Part shown: positions 17,381 through 25,141 of the stretch, piece by piece | Numbering within the stretch: position 1 is the stretch's first letter | Layout: each line of letters begins with the position of its first letter | Source: Intestinibacter sp964449895 | Lineage (GTDB): Bacteria > Bacillota > Clostridia > Peptostreptococcales > Peptostreptococcaceae | Assembly: GCA_964449895.1 (NCBI GenBank) | Contig: CAYVBY010000014.1 | Coordinates: 1-59,783 of the forward strand | Direction: 5' to 3' | DNA: 59,783 bases | Position numbers and translations under genes: made by a program | The notes under the pieces: model-generated | The model's database searches: none | The model's input: only the letters and a program-made list of their open reading frames with translations | Told to the model about the DNA's origin: nothing

Positions 17381-18562
17381 CTATATTCTAGCAACACCAG
17401 TATCTCTAGCTGCTTTTGCAACTGCTTCAGATACAGCTTTTCCAACACGTGGATCAAATGCATCTGGTAATACAAATTCTGTTGTTAATTCTTCGTCTTT
17501 TATTATTCCAGCTATTGCATAAGCTGCAGCAACTTTCATTTCTTCGTTTATTTCACTAGCTCTAACATCTAAAGCTCCTCTAAATATCCCTGGGAATGCA
17601 AGTACATTATTTACTTGGTTAGGGAAATCTGAACGTCCTGTACCAACTATAAATGCTCCACCTTCTTTAGCTTCATCTGGGAATATTTCTGGAGTTGGAT
17701 TAGCCATAGCAAACACAATTGATTTATCTGCCATAGTTTGTACCATTTCTTTTGTTAACATTTTTGGTCCAGAAACACCGATAAATACATCTTTTCCTTT
17801 TACTACATCAACTAAATTTCCTGATTGGTCATTTTTATTAGTAACTTTTAGCATTTCTTCTTGAGCCCAGTTTAGTCCTTCTGATTTAGAAGATATAGCT
17901 CCCTTTCTATCACATAAAATTACATCTTTTACATTTAGATTAAGTAGCATTTTTGCAATAGCCATACCTGCAGAACCTGCACCGTTTATTACGATTTCTA
18001 AATCCTCGATTTTTTTGCCAGCAAGTTTAGCAGCATTTATTATCCCTGCTGAAACTATTATAGCAGTACCATGTTGATCATCGTGGAAAACTGGTATATC
18101 TAATTCTTTTTTTAATCTATTTTCTATTTCTATACATCTTGGAGAATTTATATCTTCTAAATTTATTCCTCCAAATACTGGTGCAATTAATTTTACAGTT
18201 CTAACTATTTCATCTATATCCATAGTGTCTACACATATTGGAAATGCATCAACACCAGCAAATTCTTTGAATAATATTGATTTACCTTCCATAACTGGTA
18301 TAGCTGCCTCTGCACCTATATTCCCAAGTCCTAACACAGCAGTACCATCACTTACAACTGCAACCATATTTGATTTACAAGTATATTTATAAACATCATC
18401 TTTGTTTTCTTTTATTTTTAAGCATGGAGCAGCAACACCTGGAGTATATGCTGTAGATAAATCATCTTTAGTTGAAACTCCTACTTTACTTTGTATGCTT
18501 ACTTTTCCTAATTTTTCTTCATGCATTTTTAATGCTAATTCATTAAAGTCCTTTTTAGCCAT
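17381..18562 (-). CDS. NAD(P)-dependent malic enzyme
   Basis: Oxidative decarboxylation of malate to pyruvate and CO2, linking the fumarate/malate pool to pyruvate. The 393-residue protein is the short bacterial type. The N-terminal domain has YTPGVAAPCLKI and VVSDGTAVLGLGNIG, with Lys and Tyr catalytic positions. FHDDQHGTAI (about residues 160-169) holds metal-binding acids. The NAD-binding motif is INGAGSAGMAIA (about 191-202). It lies 133 bases after the fumarase beta subunit on the same strand, so fumarate-malate-pyruvate conversion is encoded together. Substrate and cofactor preference (NAD versus NADP) cannot be read from the sequence. Confidence 0.93.
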   Translation of the reverse strand: MAKKDFNELALKMHEEKLGKVSIQSKVGVSTKDDLSTAYTPGVAAPCLKIKENKDDVYKYTCKSNMVAVVSDGTAVLGLGNIGAEAAIPVMEGKSILFKEFAGVDAFPICVDTMDIDEIVRTVKLIAPVFGGINLEDINSPRCIEIENRLKKELDIPVFHDDQHGTAIIVSAGIINAAKLAGKKIEDLEIVINGAGSAGMAIAKMLLNLNVKDVILCDRKGAISSKSEGLNWAQEEMLKVTNKNDQSGNLVDVVKGKDVFIGVSGPKMLTKEMVQTMADKSIVFAMANPTPEIFPDEAKEGGAFIVGTGRSDFPNQVNNVLAFPGIFRGALDVRASEINEEMKVAAAYAIAGIIKDEELTTEFVLPDAFDPRVGKAVSEAVAKAARDTGVARI

Positions 18563-18695
18563 ATTCTTCCTCCAAAATTCTGCAATCTATATTAAGTTTC
18601 CATTTACATTATATCTCAAAATTTATTTTTCTCATTATATCTTTAATTTATTTTATTATTTCCAATATAAATACATTATTTTAATTTATATAACC

Positions 18696-19250
18696 TTATA
18701 AATTAATTTCTCTAGCGTATTCTTTTCTCTTATCGTAAATATTGTTACCATGACAATCTATAGCAACTATTAATTGTAAATCTTCAACTTCAATTTTTCT
18801 AACTGCTTCTGCTCCTAAATCTTCATAGGCAATTACTTCACATTTTTTGATTGAGTTAGAAATATAAGCACCGGCTCCACCGATTGCCGCTAGATAAACT
18901 GCTTTATTTTTTATCATTCCTTCTATAACTGTATCATTTCTTTTACCTTTTCCTATCATGATTTTTAGCCCTTTTTCTAAAAGAGGAACTGTCAAATCAT
19001 CCATACGATAGCTTGTAGTAGGTCCTGCAGAACCAATTACTTCGCCTGGCTTGCTTGGAGCAGGTCCAACATAATATATAGCTTGACCATTTACATCAAA
19101 AGGAAGGTCTTTTCCTTCATTTAATGCAGCCACCATTCTTTTGTGAGCTTGGTCTCTACCTGTATATAACACGCCACTTATTTTGACAACATCGCCACAT
19201 TTTAATTTTTCTATATCTTCATTAGTACATGGAGTTTTTATTTCTATCAT
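18696..19250 (-). CDS. Class I fumarate hydratase, beta subunit
   Basis: This is the C-terminal subunit of two-part iron-sulfur fumarase (or a related tartrate dehydratase), catalysing fumarate/malate interconversion. The 184 residues contain YVGPAPSKPGEVIGSAGPTTSYRMD (about 60-84), IGKGKRN, and GGAGAYIS. The motifs match the beta domain that covers the Fe-S active site. It starts 10 bases after the alpha subunit stop, with GGGGGTG as ribosome site, so the two are co-translated. Linkage to malic enzyme favours fumarate hydratase over tartrate dehydratase. Confidence 0.93.
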   Translation of the reverse strand: MIEIKTPCTNEDIEKLKCGDVVKISGVLYTGRDQAHKRMVAALNEGKDLPFDVNGQAIYYVGPAPSKPGEVIGSAGPTTSYRMDDLTVPLLEKGLKIMIGKGKRNDTVIEGMIKNKAVYLAAIGGAGAYISNSIKKCEVIAYEDLGAEAVRKIEVEDLQLIVAIDCHGNNIYDKRKEYAREINL

Positions 19251-19260
19251 GTTGCACCCC

Positions 19261-20100
19261 CTATAAAACTACACTTTTATGTCTTGAAGCATGACAATTT
19301 ATATTAACAACAACTGGAAGTCCTGCTATATGAGTTGGAAAAGTCTCAATATTTACAGCAAGAGCTGTAGTTCTTCCACCTAATCCTTGAGGCCCTATAC
19401 CTAAATTATTAACAGCCTCTAGCATTTCTTTTTCTAACTCTGCAATAAACGGATCTTCATTGTATGTTCCTATATCTCTTATTAAAGCTTTTTTAGCTAT
19501 TTGGGCACACTTATCTACTGTTCCACCTATTCCAACACCTACAACTATTGGAGGACATGGATTTGGACCAGCTTCAGATACCACATCTACTATAAATTTT
19601 TTAATTCCATCTAATCCATCAGATGGCTTTAACATTTTTAATTGACTCATATTTTCACTACCAAATCCTTTTGGTGCATATACTATTTCAAGCTTGTCTC
19701 CTTTAACCATTTCATAGTGAATTACTGCTGGAGTATTATCTTGAGAATTGACTCTATGTATAGGTGTTACAACAGATTTTCTAAGATACCCCTCTGTATA
19801 CCCTAAACTTACGCCTTTGTTTATTGCCTCAGTTAAAGTATCTCCTTCTATTTTTACATCTTGACCTACCTTAACAAAAAATACAGCCATTCCTGTATCT
19901 TGGCAAATAGGAACCTCCTTTTCAAATGCAATTTTTGCGTTTTCTATTAAAATATTTAATACATCTTTTCCAAGATCACTTTCTTCTTTTTCAAGATTTT
20001 TCTTAAAAGCATCCACAACATCTTTACCTAAAAAAATATTTCCTTCTATACATAAGCGCTTTACTTCTTGGGTAATTTGATTAGAATTAATAACCTTCAA
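19261..20100 (-). CDS. Class I fumarate hydratase, alpha subunit
   Basis: This subunit carries the [4Fe-4S] cluster of two-part fumarase. Cysteine positions expected as ligands lie in VPICQDTGMA (about residue 69), GPNPCPP (about 188) and INCHASRH near the C-terminal end. The substrate-binding IHRVNSQDNTP and GVGIGG are also present. Start TTG 20100 (LKVINSNQITQEV) is chosen because GGGAGGT lies ten bases upstream and this gives the usual length of about 280. The longer frame to 20175 adds residues not seen in the family. It is the first gene of the fumarase-malic enzyme group. Confidence 0.92.
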   Translation of the reverse strand: MKVINSNQITQEVKRLCIEGNIFLGKDVVDAFKKNLEKEESDLGKDVLNILIENAKIAFEKEVPICQDTGMAVFFVKVGQDVKIEGDTLTEAINKGVSLGYTEGYLRKSVVTPIHRVNSQDNTPAVIHYEMVKGDKLEIVYAPKGFGSENMSQLKMLKPSDGLDGIKKFIVDVVSEAGPNPCPPIVVGVGIGGTVDKCAQIAKKALIRDIGTYNEDPFIAELEKEMLEAVNNLGIGPQGLGGRTTALAVNIETFPTHIAGLPVVVNINCHASRHKSVVL

Positions 20101-20240
20101 TCGAACATACCTCCCTGTTATTTTATAATTATTCGGCTTTCCTTTAACTTTAACACTATTTATACTATAAAACAAGTCTTTGAATATTTATTTATATTTT
20201 GCCAAACATATAATAAATATGATTTTATCTCTTTTAATTT

Positions 20241-20290
20241 TAAGCATTAAAAGAGCATTAAAAAACAAATTTCTCATTTTTTAATGCTTA
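20241..20290 (-). terminator. Hairpin after ybaK
   Basis: TAAGCATTAAAA (20241-20252) pairs with TTTTAATGCTTA (20279-20290), with a further partial inner stem. On the minus strand it begins 24 bases after the ybaK stop. The T tract lies in the stem rather than after it, so strength is uncertain. Confidence 0.55.
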
Positions 20291-20313
20291 TATTTTAGTT
20301 TAAATTTAATAAT

Positions 20314-20793
20314 TTATTTGACTACATCTGCATATTTAAAGTTAGTTACCTTTTGTAAATCTGTTGGTGATAACTCTACATGATTGCCGATTTTTCCTGC
20401 ACTTACTACCATTGTATCTAGCTTTTTAGCAGCTTCATCTACAAAAGTAATATAAGGTTTTTTCATACCTATAGGAGAACAACCTCCTCTTATATAACCT
20501 GTAATCTTATTTATATCTTTTACATGAATCATCTCTACATTTTTTTCTCCAGCTGCTTTTGCCGCTTTTTTAAGGTCTAGATTTTGATCTACTGCTATTA
20601 CAAATACATAAAATTCTTTGCTATAGCCTTGAACTACTAAAGTTTTGTAAACTTCCTCTACATTTTTTCCTATAGTATTTGATGCAGTAATTCCATCTAC
20701 ATGCTCTCCATCTGATTTGTATGAATAAGTCTTATAATCTATATTATTAGAATCTAAAATTCTCATAGCATTTGTCTTAACTTTCTTTGCCAT
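20314..20793 (-). CDS. ybaK: Cys-tRNA(Pro)/Cys-tRNA(Cys) deacylase, YbaK/EbsC family
   Basis: This trans-editing enzyme hydrolyses Cys wrongly attached to tRNA(Pro). The 159 residues cover the whole YbaK/EbsC domain. The conserved Lys is in EVYKTLVVQG (about residue 50), and the GxxSPxG loop reads RGGCSPIGMKKPY (about 108-120). The late VSAGKIGNHVELSPTDL segment closes the active site. It is immediately downstream of a small membrane protein gene (27 bases). Assignment is strong. Confidence 0.93.
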   Translation of the reverse strand: MAKKVKTNAMRILDSNNIDYKTYSYKSDGEHVDGITASNTIGKNVEEVYKTLVVQGYSKEFYVFVIAVDQNLDLKKAAKAAGEKNVEMIHVKDINKITGYIRGGCSPIGMKKPYITFVDEAAKKLDTMVVSAGKIGNHVELSPTDLQKVTNFKYADVVK

Positions 20794-20819
20794 TTTACTT
20801 CCTCCTAAAAAGATTTATT

Positions 20820-21017
20820 TTAAAACCCTTCATTATTCTTTTGTTCTTTAAAACTCAACTTGAAATACAATAAAGCTCCTAATATAAATGATATTATTGT
20901 AACTGCTACTTGAAATAAATTTGTTCTAATAGATACAAAATAAAAAGCTACTGAACAATAAATTATAGCCATAATTATATAGACTATCATATCTGATAAA
21001 TTTTTAGTTTTTAGCAT
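20820..21017 (-). CDS. Small two-helix membrane protein
   Basis: The 65-residue protein consists almost entirely of two hydrophobic helices (about residues 10-28 and 36-54) and a charged tail (KEQKNNEGF). ATG 21017 is chosen because GGAGGTG lies upstream and the longer TTG 21032 start falls inside that ribosome site. It precedes ybaK on the same strand. I do not recognise a family; function unknown. Confidence 0.65.
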   Translation of the reverse strand: MLKTKNLSDMIVYIIMAIIYCSVAFYFVSIRTNLFQVAVTIISFILGALLYFKLSFKEQKNNEGF

Positions 21018-21132
21018 ATTAAGCACCTCCAATATTTAACATACTTTTATATTATGCTTATTAAAAGTAAGATTTAACATGATTATCTACCCTATTTATT
21101 ATTATTTTTCTTACTTTAAAGCTACTTACATA

Positions 21133-22134
21133 CTATATTTTTTGCAAATTATATCCTTTTAAAATTTTAGAAACTATCTTATTTTTTACACTTTCAGGCT
21201 CCAAAACTGTAGCATAAACACCTAAAGTCATAATATTTTTTATTATATTTTCTTCATCAAATTTATAATATTTGACCTCTAAAATATAATTTTCTTCCAT
21301 TTTAAAAGATTTTTTGTCATACATAGAAAATAGAAAATGAGCCCTTTCCACTGTATTGCCATCATACATAGGAATTATTTCAAGTCTTAAAATTTCAGTT
21401 TGTTCTTCTAATTTTTCCTTGAAAAATTGATTTTTCCCCATATTGTCTATTTTTCTCTTAAATTTATTTAATTTATTATATAACTCTTTTGACAAATTAT
21501 CTAGTTTTTCTATGTTAAATTCATTAATATCTATTAATTTTATATTGTTTATATTATCTAAATTAATATAAAATAAACTTTCATCTTCTATAGAATAAAA
21601 ATATAATTTAAACTTATTTTCTCTAATTGTATAATTAAGTTTAAAGGGCATTCCTATTTTTGTATAGTTTTCCCCCTTATTAGAAAATTCAAGTCTTATA
21701 AATTTATCAAATCTAAATGATTTTATTATAGTTTTTATAAAATTATCATTTATATTTTCTTTTTTAAAATCCATTGTAAATAGAGACTCTACATCCTGTA
21801 ATTTATCTTGTAACTTCAAGATTATATCCTCATCTATAAATAACTTAACGAAATCATCTTGTATTATAGATTTTAACCAACGCTTTTCTAATATAGTTGG
21901 ATTTGCTGGAATTTTTTTGTCTGTAAAGATAGATTTAAAATCATAAGTCATTATTGGGTACGGTTTTTCTCCATATCCAAATATATTTTTTATAAATTCA
22001 TCATCTGCAAGCTTTGTATCCTCCAACATATCTTTTACTTCATCTTCTGTAAATACCTTTCCTTGAGCTGATTGATTTACTATCCTAGTAAGTACAATAA
22101 ATAATCTATTTTTATATGTATTAAAATACTCCAT
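21133..22134 (-). CDS. WYL-domain protein, second of a pair
   Basis: The 333-residue protein resembles WYL-domain transcription factors. An N-terminal helical region (about 1-140) includes EKRWLKSIIQDDFVKLF. A WYL-like beta domain (about 150-230) follows, then a C-terminal WCX-like extension with DEENIIKNIMTLGVYATVLEPESVKNKIVSKI. A canonical DNA-binding helix-turn-helix is not obvious, so it may act as the partner of the longer WYL protein encoded 43 bases upstream. WYL domains bind ligands or nucleic acids and often regulate stress or defence genes; nothing here identifies the target. Confidence 0.75.
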   Translation of the reverse strand: MEYFNTYKNRLFIVLTRIVNQSAQGKVFTEDEVKDMLEDTKLADDEFIKNIFGYGEKPYPIMTYDFKSIFTDKKIPANPTILEKRWLKSIIQDDFVKLFIDEDIILKLQDKLQDVESLFTMDFKKENINDNFIKTIIKSFRFDKFIRLEFSNKGENYTKIGMPFKLNYTIRENKFKLYFYSIEDESLFYINLDNINNIKLIDINEFNIEKLDNLSKELYNKLNKFKRKIDNMGKNQFFKEKLEEQTEILRLEIIPMYDGNTVERAHFLFSMYDKKSFKMEENYILEVKYYKFDEENIIKNIMTLGVYATVLEPESVKNKIVSKILKGYNLQKI

Positions 22135-22177
22135 ATCAACTACCTTTTTCTAATATATTTTGAGTTAAATAATTTAA

Positions 22178-23515
22178 TTAAAATATTCCATATCTCTTTA
22201 ATAACTCTTTTCTTTCTTCTTGAAATTGATTATTTATATAATCATCTAAAACTATTACATGTCCCTCAAATGTTCTAAACCAAGGGATTAATTCTTTTTT
22301 ATTTAATACATCTATTGTAAATAAATACTTTCCCTTATCTTTCTTTTGTAGTGTTGCCCATTTTTTCTCTCTCAAAAGCCTTTCATATAAAGCTTTGTCG
22401 TTTTCTTCATCTATATAAAAAATAGCTTCTACCCTTTCAAGATTTAAGCTTTTAGTATTGTCCTTTTGAATTGAGCAATTCCACATCTTTAATTTTTTAT
22501 TAAAGTCTATTTCATCTAAATTTTTAGGGGTATGTTTCAAATGTTTTACACTTTCTATATTATCTACCCTAAAAATTACATACTCATCTGTTATTAAATT
22601 ATTATCATCTATAGCTCTAGTTAAAATAAATTCTCTCCCGTAAACAGGATCTGTTATTCTATACAAAAAACATACTTTAATTTTTTTATTCTGTTTTTTT
22701 ATTTTAACTTCAATAAATTTATTTTTTTCTATCTCATATAAAATAATCTCTTCTAAAATATTATGTATCTGATTTCCCGAAAAATAATACCAATCTCTAT
22801 ACTTATTTTCATCATCATAATCTATCAATTCAGTATAATCTAACAATTCAGTTTTTATAGTTTCCTGAAGATAATGACCTAAAACCTTGTACGGAGTTAT
22901 CTCTGAATAAAAAGTAACCAAATCAAGTATCATTTCCTTTTCTGATTTTGAAAAATCCTGCCAAAAGTCTTCTTTTATTTTGTATATATATTTTCTTCCT
23001 TGTTTTTCTCTATAAATCAAACCTTCTTTAAGTAATTTTTTAATATGCCTATCTAATGTTGTATTTCGTTGTGTGTCTTTATCTTCTTTAGAACCTATAT
23101 TTTTATACTCATCTAAAACATCTTCAAACACACCTAATATTTCATTTAAGCTCATATCTTTCTCATTTAAACATCCTAAAATTAAAAAGTATAAAGTAAT
23201 ATCAAAATCTGTAAATGACTTTATAAAATAAACATCTGATAAAAAATTTCTCGAATGAATTACTGCATCATAAAACAGTCCTACATACTTTTTATTTTTC
23301 TCATAATTATCTTTACAATTATTCTTAAACATCTCTCTTACACGATGTTTTACTTTTCTAACCGTCCTTTCAGAAAATTCAAAGTCATTCTCATTATCAT
23401 ATGAGCTATATAGGTAAATTCTTCTAATTGTATCTCTAATTTTATCAAATCTATCTACTAAAATAGTATTTTTATCACTACTTTTCTTTGTAGATATTTT
23501 ATCCTCATCACTCAA
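22178..23515 (-). CDS. WYL-domain transcriptional regulator, first of a pair
   Basis: The 445-residue protein has a charged N-terminus and a central winged-helix segment (about 140-180; TTLDRHIKKLLKEGLIYREKQGR). A WYL domain (about 250-340; KNKFIEVKIKKQNKKIKVCFLYRITDPVYGREFILTR) and a C-terminal WCX part ending LLKRYGIF follow. TTG 23515 is preceded by GGAGGA. Upstream, between its promoter region and the exported-protein genes, is a structured RNA (23581-23708) on the same strand. The two WYL genes form one unit and probably act as a heteromeric regulator, by inference. Confidence 0.8.
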   Translation of the reverse strand: MSDEDKISTKKSSDKNTILVDRFDKIRDTIRRIYLYSSYDNENDFEFSERTVRKVKHRVREMFKNNCKDNYEKNKKYVGLFYDAVIHSRNFLSDVYFIKSFTDFDITLYFLILGCLNEKDMSLNEILGVFEDVLDEYKNIGSKEDKDTQRNTTLDRHIKKLLKEGLIYREKQGRKYIYKIKEDFWQDFSKSEKEMILDLVTFYSEITPYKVLGHYLQETIKTELLDYTELIDYDDENKYRDWYYFSGNQIHNILEEIILYEIEKNKFIEVKIKKQNKKIKVCFLYRITDPVYGREFILTRAIDDNNLITDEYVIFRVDNIESVKHLKHTPKNLDEIDFNKKLKMWNCSIQKDNTKSLNLERVEAIFYIDEENDKALYERLLREKKWATLQKKDKGKYLFTIDVLNKKELIPWFRTFEGHVIVLDDYINNQFQEERKELLKRYGIF

Positions 23516-23580
23516 ATCTGTCCTCCATAAATAAACTGTATTTGTAAAATAATTATATCACTTTATTTATATAAAGACAT

Positions 23581-23708
23581 AAAAAAGGCCGCAATCTAGG
23601 AGAAAATCCTATCTTGCAGCCTATATAAAGCTATTCCCTCACAGATAGCCTTATACCAAAATAAATTAAATTTTCCGTTGCGACTCGACCATGTCCCCTC
23701 GTCAACTT
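23581..23708 (-). ncRNA. Unidentified structured RNA, sRNA or leader of the WYL operon
   Basis: On the minus strand, TATAAT (23715-23720) is followed by a locally GC-rich stretch, striking in this AT-rich window. It contains GTTGACGAGG and a GTTG/CAAC pairing, then a hairpin AAGGCTAT/ATAGCTTT with loop CTGTGAGGGA. It ends in a strong terminator (arms GGCTGCAA.ATAGGA and TCCTA..TTGCGGCC, then six T, 23581-23621). Length is about 128 nucleotides. The WYL gene starts 66 bases after the terminator and has its own TATAAT-like -10, so the RNA may be either independent or a regulatory leader. I could not match it to a known riboswitch class. Confidence 0.6.
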
Positions 23709-23881
23709 CGTACTATTATAATAAACTAATTTTAAAATTTTATCTCCCCAAAAAACGTTCCGATGTCCAAAATATGTAATATAAATATTTATTAATGTAG
23801 ATTTTATTTAATATAGTATGTAACTAATATTTTTTATTGTTTAAAATTAGTATTTTTATGTATATTTTGTTTAACATCTAA

Positions 23882-24481
23882 TTAATTAGATAGAGATTCT
23901 GATATTGTTTTAAATATGTTTGCCATATCGTGATTATCGTTAATATTCCATGCTTGCTTATATACACCATGCTCAGCTTGTATCATTTCCATTTGAATTT
24001 CAACACCTATAAACTTTCCTTGATAAGAATTTGGATCTTCTGTATTTTCAACATTAAATACTATGGAATTTATAAAATTCAGTTCTTTAGCTTGGTTGTT
24101 ATCCATATTTACTGCCTCGTTATAGTAATAATATCCGTCACTTGATTTAGTCCAATTGCTATTTTGTGCTAAATCTATATTAGCTATGGAATCATAAGTT
24201 TTTGTACCATTTGCACTCACACTATAATAAGGATTGATCTTTACTCTTATAAAACTCGGCGCTGTTGATTCTATATTTAGTTTTACATTTTCACAAATTT
24301 TATCCCCTGGAACTAATTTATCCCCACCTTGAAATTCAGCTATATTAATTCCACCTTTAACAGTTAAAGCTTCTCCCTGAGCTTGCTTTCCATCTTGATG
24401 ACTAAACCAATTAAATCCTAAACCTACAGTAGGTATTAAAACACATAATAATACTAATAAAACTTTCTTTTTTTTATTCAT
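23882..24481 (-). CDS. Exported BsaA/TasA-like protein
   Basis: The 199-residue protein has an N-terminal Lys-rich signal with one hydrophobic segment (about 5-22) and a beta-rich body. Its layout recalls camelysin/TasA/BsaA biofilm-matrix proteins. DKLVPGDKICENVKLNIESTAPSFIRVKI matches the P-G-D...N-x-G/S-x-x...R-V pattern of that family. The end IQMEMIQAEHGVYKQAWNIN resembles the BsaA C-terminus. No SipW signal peptidase gene is in the window. It is 9 bases after the related gene at 24491, and both are downstream of a large exported protein. Family assignment is tentative. Confidence 0.6.
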   Translation of the reverse strand: MNKKKKVLLVLLCVLIPTVGLGFNWFSHQDGKQAQGEALTVKGGINIAEFQGGDKLVPGDKICENVKLNIESTAPSFIRVKINPYYSVSANGTKTYDSIANIDLAQNSNWTKSSDGYYYYNEAVNMDNNQAKELNFINSIVFNVENTEDPNSYQGKFIGVEIQMEMIQAEHGVYKQAWNINDNHDMANIFKTISESLSN

Positions 24482-24490
24482 AAATCCCCC

Positions 24491-25066
24491 CTATATATTC
24501 CATGCCTTTTTATAAGCATCATATTTACTTTGAACTGATTCAACTCTTATAGCTAGCTGTAATTTTTTACCCGAAATCTCCATTACCTCTTTTCTATTTA
24601 GATTTAATATAATCCCTGAAATCAAATTATTTTCTAAGCTCTCACCTTCTTTTAATTCTTTTTTATAATACAAATATGTATCACCTCCATCATTCCAATA
24701 AGTTGTGTTTAAAACACTTTCATCTTCATTTATGTAATTAAATCTAAGAGATGAATTGCTTAATTTATAATAAACACTAGAATCTTCTCCCAAAATTACA
24801 GGTAGTAATGAAACTCTAATAAAAACTCCACAGTCGCCATTATTTACTACATCAAAATTTAAATTTACTACTTGGTTTTCATATTCTTTTAGATTTATAA
24901 CTTTACTATTACTAGAATTTTCATCAATAGTAAAATTAATACTACATGTCTCACTTTGTTTTATGTCTTTATTTAACACATGATTAAAAAACATAGCCTC
25001 CAAATAGCTATAATTAGACATTACTATAACGACGACTAACACAAAAAATACTTTTTTCACTCTCAT
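24491..25066 (-). CDS. Exported BsaA-like protein, paralogue of the next gene
   Basis: About 190 residues with a signal-like hydrophobic N-terminus (VKKVFFVLVVVIVM) and a beta-rich body. It shares with its neighbour the central NLNFDVVNNGDCGVFIRVSLLP region and the C-terminal VESVQSKYDAYKKAWNI end. Start is ambiguous: ATG 25066 has a ribosome site jammed against it. GTG 25060 (KKVFFVLV) has AGGTGA five bases upstream and may be the real one. It lies 9 bases ahead of the gene at 23882 and 75 bases after the large exported protein, suggesting one operon. Function unknown. Confidence 0.6.
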   Translation of the reverse strand: MRVKKVFFVLVVVIVMSNYSYLEAMFFNHVLNKDIKQSETCSINFTIDENSSNSKVINLKEYENQVVNLNFDVVNNGDCGVFIRVSLLPVILGEDSSVYYKLSNSSLRFNYINEDESVLNTTYWNDGGDTYLYYKKELKEGESLENNLISGIILNLNRKEVMEISGKKLQLAIRVESVQSKYDAYKKAWNI

Positions 25067-25141
25067 CACCTATACTTTTGTACCTCTTTAGTTTTTAATT
25101 TATTCCCTCAAAATATATTATCATCAAAGAATTTAAACTTC

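Noticed and set aside
23650..23708. Possible glmS ribozyme or other known riboswitch
   Set aside because: GTTGACGAGG recalls part of glmS, but the GCGCC cleavage region and the rest of the core are absent, and the downstream gene is a WYL regulator, not glmS.
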